Positions 44,566 to 53,257 of a stretch of 64,000 nucleotides of DNA are shown one piece after another. The notes under the pieces were generated by a model. It worked only from the letters and a program-made list of their open reading frames with translations, had not been told where the DNA came from and did no database searches. The stretch is from Alkalibacillus flavidus. Its GTDB lineage: Bacteria > Bacillota > Bacilli > Bacillales > Alkalibacillaceae. The stretch covers positions 1-64,000 of the forward strand of contig NZ_JBEPMX010000008.1 of the NCBI RefSeq assembly GCF_040545925.1. Direction: 5' to 3'. A program made the position numbers and the translations under genes. Every line of letters begins with the position of its first letter. Positions within the stretch are counted from its first letter, which is position 1.

Positions 44566-44668
44566 CGTTAACAATTCTCCGGTTGGCCTTCCACATTCGG
44601 TGCTTTGAATGACGAGCCACAACCGCATGATACAATGGCATTCGGGTTATCGATCGTGAACCCGCCGC
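44566..44668. repeat. Left attachment repeat of the element
   Basis: A 103-bp direct copy of 58723-58825 with only four mismatches and no gaps. The longest identical blocks are 44 and 31 bp, one of which should contain the recombination core. Beyond 44668 the two sequences diverge at once. Confidence 0.93.
44568..44668 (-). pseudogene. Displaced 3' end of yutM
   Basis: On the minus strand this encodes the last 33 codons of YutM, through SCGCGSSFKAPNVEGQPENC and the stop, with no start. It is the original host end, cut off by the integration. All four base differences from the restored gene are synonymous. Confidence 0.9.
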
Positions 44669-44690
44669 TGTTTCATTCGCCTACTTTAAC

Positions 44691-44704
44691 GTTGGGTTAA
44701 CGTT
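44691..44704 (+). repeat. Possible integrase arm site, left
   Basis: GTTGGGTTAACGTT here and GTTGGGTTACCGTT at 58667-58680 differ at one base and lie just inside the two attachment repeats in the same orientation. They could be arm-type binding sites. The rest of 44705-44861 shows nothing else recognisable. Confidence 0.4.
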
Positions 44705-44861
44705 GATTTGCCGGCGATTATCAAAAATTCAACACGGTCGTTTCTGTTCAAAACGATTGTTTATAACGTTACTTCCTAGCTACTAATTGCGTTGAGTACA
44801 TTTTACCCAACTTATTTACGAATTGCAAGTATATTGTAAATAATCGCCAACTTTTGCGCAT

Positions 44862-44901
44862 AAAAAAAGGCGCAACAAGCCCGTTAGGACTCGTCGCGCG
44901 T
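44862..44901 (-). terminator. Terminator of the terminase operon
   Basis: On the minus strand GCGCGACGAG pairs, with wobbles, with CTTGTTGCGC and is followed by CTTTTTTT. It overlaps the 3' end of the small terminase gene. Confidence 0.8.
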
Positions 44902-45411
44902 GTTTCCGTCGTTGCCGTCGCCTTCGTCGGCATATTGCTCGATAATATCGTCTAAATCTTGCACGTCCACTTTTTCGTTTTGCTGTGGCCCGTTGTAATA
45001 GTGTTCGTGCTTGTCGCTTAACTTGCCGTTCAATTTGAACACCAACTCGATCGCTTTCATGCTCGGCGTGCCGGTGTGCTTGCCTTCCGCCATCTCGATC
45101 AAGCGAGCTGCCGCTTTGGCCTGCGCATCGTCTAGCGCAAGGGTTACGATGTCGTTGCGATAGCGCTGAAATTCGGGGTTACTACGCCAGTTGTAAAGCG
45201 TTCTGACGTTAATGTCAACCGCGTCGGCCAGTTCGCCGATCGACAAGCGATTACCCTTCAAATTCATGTCATTTTGCGCCATGAGTGCCGCCGCGTAACG
45301 TTCGGTTGAGTTTAGCTGATAATCGCCTTTTGGTGTCGTAACTGTCAGTTCACCGTTAGCTAATTCGGCAGGCTTTGGCGCTTTTTCTAGGTCTTTCGGT
45401 TTGTCTGTCAT
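44884..45411 (-). CDS. terS: Terminase small subunit (phBC6A51-type HTH protein)
   Basis: A 175-residue protein. A central helix-turn-helix (LSIGELADAVDINVRTLYNW, residues about 56-75) is followed by a helical oligomerisation region and an acidic tail. This matches phBC6A51-type DNA-binding proteins that act as TerS, recognising the packaging site. It lies 29 bp after terL and ends the long operon. Whether it recognises the element's own DNA or a helper phage site is unknown. Confidence 0.82.
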   Translation of the reverse strand: MTDKPKDLEKAPKPAELANGELTVTTPKGDYQLNSTERYAAALMAQNDMNLKGNRLSIGELADAVDINVRTLYNWRSNPEFQRYRNDIVTLALDDAQAKAAARLIEMAEGKHTGTPSMKAIELVFKLNGKLSDKHEHYYNGPQQNEKVDVQDLDDIIEQYADEGDGNDGNTRDES

Positions 45412-45440
45412 ATCGCATTTCCTCCCTTCGTTGATTGCGT

Positions 45441-47213
45441 CTAAAACCCGGCCGGCTTGGCCATCGGTTTCAGTTTCTTGCGTTTATAAACGTGACTAGC
45501 CGCCATGACTAGCGCGTCGAGAATATCGACCAGCTCAGTCGCGCGCTTCTTGCCCGTATAACCGCGTAATTGTTCGATTAATTGCGGGTGCTTTTCCGAT
45601 AAAATCAGCGACTTATTATAAAACATTGGCGCCAGTTCCTCGATACGTCCCGCCTTATTAGCGCGGCCATGTGTCGTAATGTTCTTAAATTGCGTTGTCA
45701 AAAAGCCGTTGCGGCGCGCCGTGTCCGCCAACTGTTCGCCGAACTCACGATATGCGCCAATGCCTTCCGTAAAGATAATTTCGTGGTCATAGTCCGCTAT
45801 CCGCTGTAAAATTTGCGGTATAAATTCGCGCGGCTGGTCATGCGTTGCGAGCACGTCCAACACGAACATTCGCCCTGTTTCGTCGTCCTTTGCGATCGTT
45901 ACAAACGCGTTCTGTGCGCTTCGGTGCGTGCCGGCTAGCGCTGTGTCCCACGCGCCAACAATGCGCATTTTATTAACGTCAACGTACTTGCCATCATACT
46001 CGAGAATGTTCGGCCGGCTCGGATAAGGCTGGCGGTAGTACGTGTAGTCGTCCGGCTTGAACACCGCCTCGTCGTCGGCCATGCTTTCGTTCATATATTC
46101 GCTGGCGAACGCGCGCCGGCCGCGGTTGATCTTAATTTCCATCAACTCGAGATACGTCCAGCGGCGCGGCCACGCCAACAATACGCCTTCTTCCATAGCG
46201 TCGCGGTTGGCTTCATAAAACTCGTCGGCAGGGCGCTGGTCGTCCTCGGATATATAAAGGTTCTCCCAGTCGGCCCATAATTGCTTGTTTTTCGGTTCGT
46301 TTATGATCGCTTTATGAAATGTTCGCTTAAAATCTTTTCGGCTTAAAATGTGCGATAATAGCCCACTCTGCGTTACCATTGTGCCGATGAAAAATAAGTC
46401 GCTCGACTCGTCACCTAACGGCTCAACCACCGTATTAAACCATTCCCGCAACTGATTGCGCAGGTTTTCAGTCGCTTCATTATTTAACGAACTTAAGTCA
46501 TCGCAAATAATCAAGTCGGGTCGGTGTCCGTTGTGCGTCTTGCCTCGCAACTGCTTACCGCTCGAACTAGCTTCAACTAACACGCCATTTGTCGTGATAA
46601 AATGTTCGTCGCTGTCCTTGCGGTTGCGCAACTTTTCAACGTGAAGCAACTCACCGAAGTCGGCACGTAGCTTGGCGTTATACTTGAGTTGGTTCGCAAT
46701 ACTGGCCACGATCTTTTTCGATAAGCTATCCGTTTCCGACAATAGCAACGCGTAACGTTTGCGGCGATAGCACAGCGCGTGAAGCGTATTTATAACGGCC
46801 ACGATTTGCGTTTTAGCATGGCCGCGTGGGCTGGCAATAACGTACTGGCCGCCGCGTTTGGAGCGCACCGACTTATTAATCATGTCGTACATATCCGCGT
46901 GTATCGGCGCAACCTCGTCGATCGCTTCGTGTGGCACGTCCGGCGCTACGTTTCGAATAATGTTCTCCGCCCCGTTTTCGGGGTTTTGTTCGTCGCTAAA
47001 ATAGCGGTATGCAAACACCGCCACGTCGTCCTCGGCCGCGTTTAAGTCGGCCAGTTTCTCTATTTCAGCGTGAACGTTGCGCAGTGTTTGCTCGTACTGC
47101 GTTTCGCCGCGCTTGACAATTTTAGCCAAGTCACGCGCTCGACTGCGTAACATTTTCAGCCGCTCGTCGCGCGCTTGGCGCGGTAATATTAGTTCAGCTT
47201 CAGCTTGCGTCAT
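45441..47213 (-). CDS. terL: Terminase large subunit
   Basis: A 590-residue packaging ATPase-nuclease. The ATPase has a Walker A variant (SPRGHAKT, near residue 127) and Walker B with catalytic acidic residues (LIICDDLSS, near 232). The C-terminal RNase H-like nuclease has Asp in VGAWDTALAG near 410, Glu in IIFTEGIGAY near 475 and Asp in LVDILDALVMA near 570. Full length with both domains intact, so it should be able to translocate and cut DNA. AGGAGGG precedes the ATG. Its gene follows an internal terminator (47231-47266), so its expression may be limited or antiterminated. Confidence 0.92.
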   Translation of the reverse strand: MTQAEAELILPRQARDERLKMLRSRARDLAKIVKRGETQYEQTLRNVHAEIEKLADLNAAEDDVAVFAYRYFSDEQNPENGAENIIRNVAPDVPHEAIDEVAPIHADMYDMINKSVRSKRGGQYVIASPRGHAKTQIVAVINTLHALCYRRKRYALLLSETDSLSKKIVASIANQLKYNAKLRADFGELLHVEKLRNRKDSDEHFITTNGVLVEASSSGKQLRGKTHNGHRPDLIICDDLSSLNNEATENLRNQLREWFNTVVEPLGDESSDLFFIGTMVTQSGLLSHILSRKDFKRTFHKAIINEPKNKQLWADWENLYISEDDQRPADEFYEANRDAMEEGVLLAWPRRWTYLELMEIKINRGRRAFASEYMNESMADDEAVFKPDDYTYYRQPYPSRPNILEYDGKYVDVNKMRIVGAWDTALAGTHRSAQNAFVTIAKDDETGRMFVLDVLATHDQPREFIPQILQRIADYDHEIIFTEGIGAYREFGEQLADTARRNGFLTTQFKNITTHGRANKAGRIEELAPMFYNKSLILSEKHPQLIEQLRGYTGKKRATELVDILDALVMAASHVYKRKKLKPMAKPAGF

Positions 47214-47230
47214 AGTTATTCGTCCCTCCT

Positions 47231-47266
47231 AAAAAAATAGGCCCGCCGCAACACGTGCGACAGGCC
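47231..47266 (-). terminator. Internal terminator before terL
   Basis: On the minus strand GGCC(T)GTCGCA pairs with TGCGGC(GG)GGCC and is followed by TATTTTTTT. Only the terL ribosome-binding site lies between it and terL. Nothing else is recognisable in 47267-47413. Confidence 0.75.
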
Positions 47267-47413
47267 GAATGGCTATAATATCAATCAAAACACTTTAAAC
47301 AATCGGAAAGCCATCGCCAAGCCAATAAGGCGAAGCCCCCTACGCAATGGACACGACAGCCCCTCCCGCTTGCTTAATCGCGGTGCCAGCGGGGCGGCGG
47401 TCACACTGCGTTG

Positions 47414-48016
47414 TTAAATTTCGTCGTCAGTTACGTCATAACGTTCTTTGCCTTTCATCACGCGCAATAACTGCTTATCGCTCGCAATTTCAACGACTGG
47501 CACCGTTTGCGAGTAGATGTATTTGTTACCGATCATCAAGTCGCCGCCTGCCGTTACTTTGAAGTAATCCGAGCCAAGTTTGCGGGCTAGGTCTTCATGT
47601 GCTCCTACGCCTGCTTCGTAATTTTCGTGAATAGATCGTGCGGCTTTGAGTTGCTCATGGTTCGCCTGCTTAATTTTCTTGACGGCCTCTTTTGCAAATT
47701 GATCGCGCTGGGCCTTGATTTCTTTCGATGCCTTGTCAATAATATCGTTGCGAAGCTCGTCCAACTGTTTAGACGTCGATTTCTTGGCTACGTCGTCAGC
47801 AAGCATTTTTTGTTTGCGTTTGGCTTTGTCGAGTTCTTCCTCTAATTGTAACTTTTCGTCAACGTCTTCCGTTTCGTTTAACTGTTGCTCTAGTTGCGCA
47901 ACCTTGTCAATTTGTTCATTTAACTTTGCTTCTGATTTTTCTTTTTTCTCGTTCACCTTTTCGAGTTCCGTTTCAAACTTTTTAATTTGGTCTTGTAATT
48001 GTTTACTGTACTTCAT
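47414..48016 (-). CDS. Coiled-coil protein of the element, scaffold-like
   Basis: About 200 residues from the ATG at 48016 (AAAGGGGA upstream; it overlaps the previous gene by 14 bases). Residues 1-90 are a long Lys/Glu-rich heptad coiled coil (for example VAQLEQQLNETEDVDEKLQ). A helical region and a small beta-rich C-terminus follow (KVTAGGDLMIGNKYIYS). No family is recognised. Coiled-coil proteins beside terminases are often scaffolds, but no capsid gene is present here, so that role is doubtful. Confidence 0.7.
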   Translation of the reverse strand: MKYSKQLQDQIKKFETELEKVNEKKEKSEAKLNEQIDKVAQLEQQLNETEDVDEKLQLEEELDKAKRKQKMLADDVAKKSTSKQLDELRNDIIDKASKEIKAQRDQFAKEAVKKIKQANHEQLKAARSIHENYEAGVGAHEDLARKLGSDYFKVTAGGDLMIGNKYIYSQTVPVVEIASDKQLLRVMKGKERYDVTDDEI

Positions 48017-48224
48017 TATCGCTTTCCCCTTTCGCGTTGTCAGTTTCGTTTTCACGACCCTCTAACTCGCGCTTAACTTGTCTGTATAAACTGATGTCTT
48101 TTGTTCCAGTTGTTTTGTTCGCGATCACTTGAGCATCTTGTAAATCGCCTTCGGTTAAATGGCCCGGCTTATTAAACGCTTTTTCTTTGATCTCGTTCCG
48201 TCTAATGTTAACGTTCATACTCAT
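48003..48224 (-). CDS. Small charged protein of the element
   Basis: 73 residues, highly charged, beginning MSMNVNIRRNEIKEKAF. Its start overlaps the previous stop (TAATG), and GGGGGAA lies upstream. No family or motif is recognised. The tight overlaps with both neighbours suggest one translationally coupled operon. Confidence 0.65.
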   Translation of the reverse strand: MSMNVNIRRNEIKEKAFNKPGHLTEGDLQDAQVIANKTTGTKDISLYRQVKRELEGRENETDNAKGESDNEVQ

Positions 48225-48487
48225 TAATTAGTTCCCCCTGTATTTGTAAGTATTGATTGCACTTGGTCAAATCCAAGTTCTCGAGCACGTTCATACGCCT
48301 TGTTTTTCGCAACGTATGCCGCAAACTCATAACTCGTATTATTTAAGTACGATATGCCTTCTTCTTTTAGCTCCATCGTCATAAAATCAAACACCTTATA
48401 TTTAATCTTCCAGTCGTCTTCAAGTTCGCTATTTGGAAAAATGAAGTAACTAACTGTTGCATACTTCCCTTTCGTCACTGGCGCCAT
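48224..48487 (-). CDS. Small protein of the element, unknown
   Basis: About 87 residues beginning MAPVTKGKYATVSYF; an alpha/beta-looking protein with YLNNTSYEFAAYVAKNKAYERA. No family is recognised. The exact start is uncertain, because the GAGGGG site is close to the ATG at 48487. It overlaps the end of the upstream gene by 38 bp. Confidence 0.65.
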   Translation of the reverse strand: MAPVTKGKYATVSYFIFPNSELEDDWKIKYKVFDFMTMELKEEGISYLNNTSYEFAAYVAKNKAYERARELGFDQVQSILTNTGGTN

Positions 48488-48920
48488 CACCCCTCTCTTC
48501 AATAAGCGCGATCACACTAGCTTGACGCTCGAGCGCGTCATATTTTAGCGTATATACATCGTGCATAGTCGCCTTGTCTATTGACTGCGTTCTGACCTGC
48601 GTAAAATTCATATAAGTGTGTGGCGCAAAGTGGCCAAGCTTTTGACGTAGCTTGCTTCGGTTAATCATGAAACGGTTCGGCGCTGAAAAGAAAACCACGT
48701 CAACGTCGACAGGCAGTTCGGCCAGTATTTGCACCGCGGCCTGTATGAACGCTTGACGTATGCTGTCGGCTTCTTTCGTGTAAATCGACGCAACTTTATA
48801 CAGCCAAAACGTGCCGTCATCACACTTAAAACTAATATTCGCGCCAACTGCGTCGGTGCCTCGGTCGATTGCCAGTAAAACGTGCGCGTTGATATGCGTC
48901 GCCTCCCCTTTCCTCTTCAT
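48450..48920 (-). CDS. Possible RNase H-fold protein of the element
   Basis: 156 residues. The order of predicted elements (strand LLAIDRG, strand GANISFKCDDG, strand FWLYKVASIY, helix SIRQAFIQAAVQILAELP, strand DVVFFSAPNRF) resembles an RNase H-like fold, with Asp in the first strand (AIDRGTDAVGA). It overlaps the upstream gene by 4 bases (ATGA), and that gene has the same apparent layout. The fold is inferred by eye, and catalytic acids beyond the first are not certain. Confidence 0.6.
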   Translation of the reverse strand: MKRKGEATHINAHVLLAIDRGTDAVGANISFKCDDGTFWLYKVASIYTKEADSIRQAFIQAAVQILAELPVDVDVVFFSAPNRFMINRSKLRQKLGHFAPHTYMNFTQVRTQSIDKATMHDVYTLKYDALERQASVIALIEERGDGASDEREVCNS

Positions 48921-49246
48921 ACAACGTTGATATTGTGTTCCATGTACGTGCTAAGCGTTGATTGCGCTAGACTGCCCGATCGGTCGCCCTGCTTGGCGTT
49001 AAGTAGCTCATGACGCACAAACGGCACGTCTGACGTCACTTTCATTTCCGCGATGCCCAGCGTTTCGATAGTCGGCGCCTGTTCGATTAACGTTCTATAC
49101 GCCACTTCGGCTAGGCCGCCGCGGTTCGTTGCCGTTTCGCGGTGTATAACGTGGCCTTGCTGATCGCGTATATTGACGTTGACGTCGAATACGCCTTGTT
49201 CTTGGCGCTGAACGCTTAAGAATAGTTTCGGTTCAATAGTCGTCAC
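48917..49246 (-). CDS. Second small RNase H-fold-like protein of the element
   Basis: 109 residues with strands KLFLSVQRQEQ, VFDVNVNIRDQQG and HVIHRETATN, helix LAEVAYRTLIEQA and strand AEMKVTSDVPFVRHELLN. This is a beta-beta-beta-alpha-beta order like its downstream neighbour. The Asp of a catalytic first strand is absent. It may be a non-catalytic partner. No family assignment is claimed. Confidence 0.6.
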   Translation of the reverse strand: MTTIEPKLFLSVQRQEQGVFDVNVNIRDQQGHVIHRETATNRGGLAEVAYRTLIEQAPTIETLGIAEMKVTSDVPFVRHELLNAKQGDRSGSLAQSTLSTYMEHNINVV

Positions 49247-49292
49247 GCCTCGTCCCCCCCTTTAAAATAAAAATAAGCCCGTCGTGGTGATG

Positions 49293-49520
49293 CTACTGAC
49301 GCGCTTTTAGCTCTGTTTCTTTATATAGTTGGTATTGTTCTATTAATTCTGAGTCATTATCTATTAACGTTAATATTTTATGTCGCAATTTTGGTGAAAT
49401 GGGTTGCTTGCCCTGTTCGACTAAACTGACAACCGCTTGTGATACGCCACTTAAACTAGCCATTTCAGCTTGTGTTAAGTCAGCTTTCAACCGAACAAAT
49501 CGAATAAATTCCGCGTCCAT
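49293..49520 (-). CDS. XRE-family helix-turn-helix protein of the element
   Basis: 75 residues from the ATG at 49520 (AAGGAGGG upstream). A clear HTH_3 domain is present: LTQAEMASLSGVSQAVVSLV at residues about 15-34, followed by GKQPISPKLRHKI. It is a likely transcription regulator within the long leftward operon. The open frame extends further upstream but there is no better start. Confidence 0.85.
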   Translation of the reverse strand: MDAEFIRFVRLKADLTQAEMASLSGVSQAVVSLVEQGKQPISPKLRHKILTLIDNDSELIEQYQLYKETELKARQ

Positions 49521-49585
49521 TTGCAACCCTCCTTCGCAATTATTAATTTTATTAAAAAAGGCGTTAAAAAATAAATGGCGCCTAC

Positions 49586-50278
49586 TTATACATGGCATTT
49601 TTCTTTGACATTCTTCGATTTTCGGCCGTTTTCTTTCATTTTCTCGTATTCGCAATAATTAAAAGCAGGCTTCAAAGGGTGGCGCATAATGTTGCAGTAC
49701 CGTAGCCGCAAATCATGCGCGTAAAAAGCACCACCGCATTGCTCGCACTCACGCACACGTGTCAAGTCAAGGTCGGCCACCGCCTTCGTGATAGCTTGCG
49801 CAGAGTACCCTCGCCCTTTAAACCGATCAACTGCCTTGGCTGGGTTGCGCTGGTAAAACGCAAGCGTGGCGTGTAGGTCAAGCGGATGGCTTAAGTCGTT
49901 TGCTTGCGCAAGGCTCGGCGCGGCAGGCTCGACGTCATGTAACGTGACCTCGTTGGCTTTGCGCGCTTGGCCTGCTCGGGCTTGCTTGGTTGCGTTATAG
50001 ATCGGGTACTCGGCCGTGCGCTCGGCGACTTGGGGCGTTTCGAGAATAAAGTCCGTCAGCACTTCGATAACGGGCACTCGGCGCAACTTTTCCTTTCGCT
50101 CGGTTTTCGGATTAAGCATCGTCCAGCTTTGCAACTCAGCCAGTGTGTAATCTTGCTCGAACAAGTCCTCGAGTTTGGCGTCAACTAGTTCGGCGCGGCG
50201 GTCGGCCGGTGGGTCGTGCTTGTCCTGCTCAAACCACCATCGTCGAACGTCATTAACGCAGTCGGTAGCGCGTGACAT
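49586..50278 (-). CDS. Zinc-finger-like protein of the element
   Basis: 230 residues. The N-terminal half is helical. Near the C-terminus there is a Cys-rich segment (CEQCGGAFYAHDLRLRYC, then NYCEYEKMK) that could bind zinc. The start overlaps the helicase stop codon by one base (TAATG), so translation is coupled. No family is recognised; late-gene regulator or replication accessory are guesses only. Confidence 0.7.
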   Translation of the reverse strand: MSRATDCVNDVRRWWFEQDKHDPPADRRAELVDAKLEDLFEQDYTLAELQSWTMLNPKTERKEKLRRVPVIEVLTDFILETPQVAERTAEYPIYNATKQARAGQARKANEVTLHDVEPAAPSLAQANDLSHPLDLHATLAFYQRNPAKAVDRFKGRGYSAQAITKAVADLDLTRVRECEQCGGAFYAHDLRLRYCNIMRHPLKPAFNYCEYEKMKENGRKSKNVKEKCHV

Positions 50279-52170
50279 TATTCACCACCGCCTTTGATGA
50301 AGCGCGTTTTGACTTTGCTTATCTTTTGATTTTCGATGAATTTTTGCATACTTTCTTTTTGAATAGCTTTGTGAAATGTCGTTCTATCAATGTCTAACTC
50401 TTTATAGATTTCCGATTGTTTAACAGAATCACCCGGTTTCATTTTTTCGAAATAAGCGCGGATATTGTCCTCGGCCGTCTTTTTGCCAGTTAATTTTTGC
50501 GATGTGTTAAATGTTTCAATCTCACAACCGGGGTAACTTTCCGTTAGGTGTTTGACGGTGTCCTCGTTTTTAGTAAAAATATAAAAGTGAACGGGTTCCG
50601 CCTTCGTGTTAGCTCGTAATCTATTAGTTTCTTGAACTAGGTTCACAGCCATATCAAGTTGCTTGTATTGTTCTACGACCGGGTCATTATAGCGCAAGCC
50701 ATTTTTGCCGACGTTGTATGTTGGGTCTAGTTTTAAGCCCTCACGATCGCCCACCGTTGCTTGTGCTTGGCTTGGGTACGTTAAGCCGCCTTTGTTTAGC
50801 TGGCCTATATAGATCGCGTTGTTAATGTCGCGAAAGGCGTTCGACCCGCGGCCACTATCGAAGTGTTTGAGTTGCAACTCGTCGGCTTCTAAAAGGTCGT
50901 TTAACTCGCCTTGAAACGCGTCAATATAATTCTTGTACGTAACCACTAGCGTTTTGCCGTCGTGTTCCTCCGCAATCTTGCGTACCTCAGCCGCGATTTT
51001 TGGAACGGCCTCAAAGTCGCCATATAAACTCGCTTTTGATAGTGTGTGATCGTTGTTAATATGAAACGTCACGTTGCTATAATTAGGCGTATGCTCGGGT
51101 TCGACAAGGTAAAACTCGGCCGGGTCATATTCCGGGTCAACGCGTCCAGTTCCGTCTAATATGAAGGTATTGTATTGCGTCCAGTCAAAGTGAAGTTTAT
51201 GCGTTGTTTGAATGATCGTTGTACCATTTACTAGTGACATCAGCCCGCCGCGTGTAATGATATTTTCAAGCGCTCGTAACTGGCTTAATTTGTTGTAATC
51301 GAACATAGCCAAGAACTGGCTCAAAAATTCACGCGGTATCTTAAAACTCGTGTTAACCGCCTCTAACTCTTCCACGTTTTCAATGTCGGCCGACTCAAAG
51401 TGATCGCGCAACTTGATAATAGCCTCACGAATACGTTTATATTGTCGTTTCACTTTCGCGTTAGCCTTACCGTTCACGGCGCGAATGTCGTCGATCATCG
51501 CGTTAATTTCACGGCTCGTTATTCTGTGTGATATGGTCATCGCAGGCTTTTCGTCGATACATAACAAGCGGCGCGGGTGCTTGGCGCCTGTGTCGTCCTT
51601 GAAGAAGCTAAATTCGTGCGTCGAGTCCTTAAGCGTTTGCAACTCAAACTGTTTCGTTGTCATTAAAACAACGTTATATTCGCTTTGCACCGTAAACTGT
51701 GCGTCGTAAATCTCGCGGCTCAACCGGTCTTCGTCGAAGCCTTCGATGTAGTACGCGTATTTGTTGCGCGGTTGCAATAACCCGTCGCCGCCGTCGTTGT
51801 TAATTTGCTCGGCCAGCCGCTTGATTTCGTCGAGGCGTTCCTTGACGACAATGGCGCCGAAGTTCGGGTCGTTGCGTACTTTGTGCCATAAGAAAATTTC
51901 AAGTAGCGTTGATTTGCCGTAGCCCGGCGGCGCGCTAACGATCGCTGGGCGGCTCATGACGGTCGGGTCCAACCATGCGTTAGTGGTTTTTTGCGCGAAT
52001 ATGACGTCGTCTAGCGTTAAATCTTCCCCTTTATACGTCTGCATAACGCGCTCAAATTCTGAAGCTAGGCCGTACACTTCGCGTCGTCGGTCGTCGGTAG
52101 CGTAAATAACGTTCGGTAATCGTTCGCTTTCTTTCTTGAATAACTGTTCAGCGTTCGTGTTTTGACTCAT
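50278..52170 (-). CDS. Helicase/primase-like P-loop ATPase of the element
   Basis: About 630 residues from the ATG at 52170 (GGGGAG 9 bases upstream). Walker A is SAPPGYGKST near residue 80 and a DEAH-like Walker B is LLCIDEKPA near 200. A second RecA-like half is suggested by TLVVTYKNYIDAF and the QETNRLRAN segment. The C-terminus has a winged HTH (SEIYKELDIDRTTFHKAIQ). The layout fits a superfamily 2-type helicase used for replication by phages or satellites; the exact family is uncertain. Confidence 0.75.
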   Translation of the reverse strand: MSQNTNAEQLFKKESERLPNVIYATDDRRREVYGLASEFERVMQTYKGEDLTLDDVIFAQKTTNAWLDPTVMSRPAIVSAPPGYGKSTLLEIFLWHKVRNDPNFGAIVVKERLDEIKRLAEQINNDGGDGLLQPRNKYAYYIEGFDEDRLSREIYDAQFTVQSEYNVVLMTTKQFELQTLKDSTHEFSFFKDDTGAKHPRRLLCIDEKPAMTISHRITSREINAMIDDIRAVNGKANAKVKRQYKRIREAIIKLRDHFESADIENVEELEAVNTSFKIPREFLSQFLAMFDYNKLSQLRALENIITRGGLMSLVNGTTIIQTTHKLHFDWTQYNTFILDGTGRVDPEYDPAEFYLVEPEHTPNYSNVTFHINNDHTLSKASLYGDFEAVPKIAAEVRKIAEEHDGKTLVVTYKNYIDAFQGELNDLLEADELQLKHFDSGRGSNAFRDINNAIYIGQLNKGGLTYPSQAQATVGDREGLKLDPTYNVGKNGLRYNDPVVEQYKQLDMAVNLVQETNRLRANTKAEPVHFYIFTKNEDTVKHLTESYPGCEIETFNTSQKLTGKKTAEDNIRAYFEKMKPGDSVKQSEIYKELDIDRTTFHKAIQKESMQKFIENQKISKVKTRFIKGGGE

Positions 52171-52214
52171 TCGGCTCATCTCCCCTTTTTAAAATGGCGC
52201 CTTTTTTTTTGCGC

Positions 52215-52421
52215 TTAAATACTCTCGATAAACGCTTTAATTTTCGCTAGTTTCTCGCGATCAAATGACTGCTCGATTTTTTCGACGATGTGTCGCGGCA
52301 TTTCTTCATATTCCGCCTCGATAAAGGCGATTTTGCCGCGCTTAACGTCCAGCTTTTGCGCAAACTGTGTCTGATTCATATTTTCAACAAAACGTAATAA
52401 TCGCATTTCCTTTGGTGTCAC
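52215..52421 (-). CDS. Small XRE-like HTH protein of the element
   Basis: 68 residues from a GTG at 52421 (GGGGGTG 6 bases upstream). The HTH is NQTQFAQKLDVKRGKIAFIE near residues 15-34. It lies 44 bp before the helicase gene and may regulate the operon. Confidence 0.75.
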   Translation of the reverse strand: MTPKEMRLLRFVENMNQTQFAQKLDVKRGKIAFIEAEYEEMPRHIVEKIEQSFDREKLAKIKAFIESI

Positions 52422-52972
52422 TGTATTCACCCCCTTTTTTAAAAACTTGTTGTTTATTAAAGTAAAATAAAAAATGTGCCTAGCTGGCGCATTGCTTCTT
52501 CCTACTTTTACAGCCGTACTAACCCCTAAAAGTAACCCTTTTATTCCAATACTCACTAAAACGTTTCAAGTAACCTAATAGGACTCCCTCACTTTATAGG
52601 ACCTAAAATTTTCGGCAAAAGTAAATACGTTTATCCTACTTCTCAACCTTCAGTATTTCTACGAGCAGCAAAATAAGCCATTAAGTTAGAATTTATTAAC
52701 TTATTACATAAGTTTTGCTCGCAATTTCTAAAAATAGGACGCGTCATATCGCCACCACCGCACGAACTTCTATATCTCGATTAAATTAGAAGCGTTCTAT
52801 GCCACGTTCTATACCCTTCACTAGGTTATACGGTCGCCAACCGCAATCTGTTCCGTTTTTGGACAAAAAAAAATCCCGCCTTGTCGTTGGCGCGACAACA
52901 GCGGGTCAATCGTATTATTTATTCGTCTTTAATGGCGTGCAAGCAAATTTCAGTTGGCGCAGGTTTTGTCGG
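52422..52972. other. Non-coding gap with a terminator in the element
   Basis: No convincing gene in about 550 bp. The left part is AT-rich with three ATAGGAC motifs (about 52579, 52601 and 52734). The right part has the terminator at 52864-52907. Promoters for the helicase operon probably lie here but cannot be fixed. Confidence 0.5.
52864..52907 (-). terminator. Terminator after the 52973-53257 gene
   Basis: On the minus strand CCCGC(TG)TTGTCG pairs with CGACAA(GG)CGGG and is followed by T9. Confidence 0.88.
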
Positions 52973-53257
52973 TTATCTTAATCTATTCGTATGCAATAAG
53001 CAAATCATATCAATATCATCAATTAAGCTGTGTTTCCGAATTAAATATTCTGTGTCCTCGTTAAACTGGTAAGTACCAGCCGGCAACCCTCCGATTAAAA
53101 ATTTAACGAACGTGGTCCTTTCAGTATAGTCTTTTGTTTCAATGCGAAAAATAGTCGAGTAATATATGTCAAATTCGTAAATCGCTTTTCCATCTTCATA
53201 ACCTACAAAATAAATCATGTTGTCTTCAATAAGATCGTTAAGTAAATCATACATATT
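52973..53257 (-). CDS. Small acidic protein of the element, unknown
   Basis: 94 residues from the ATG at 53257 (GGAGG 9 bases upstream), beginning MYDLLNDLIEDNMIYFVGY. Acidic and aromatic-rich, with no recognised family. Unlike its neighbours it is AT-rich. It overlaps the end of the upstream recombinase frame by 11 bp and is followed by a strong terminator. Confidence 0.65.
   Translation of the reverse strand, partial: NMYDLLNDLIEDNMIYFVGYEDGKAIYEFDIYYSTIFRIETKDYTERTTFVKFLIGGLPAGTYQFNEDTEYLIRKHSLIDDIDMICLLHTNRLR

Noticed and set aside
44568..44668. A second functional Fe-S carrier gene at the left end of the element
   Set aside because: Only the last 33 codons are present, with no start. 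It is the host end displaced by integration.
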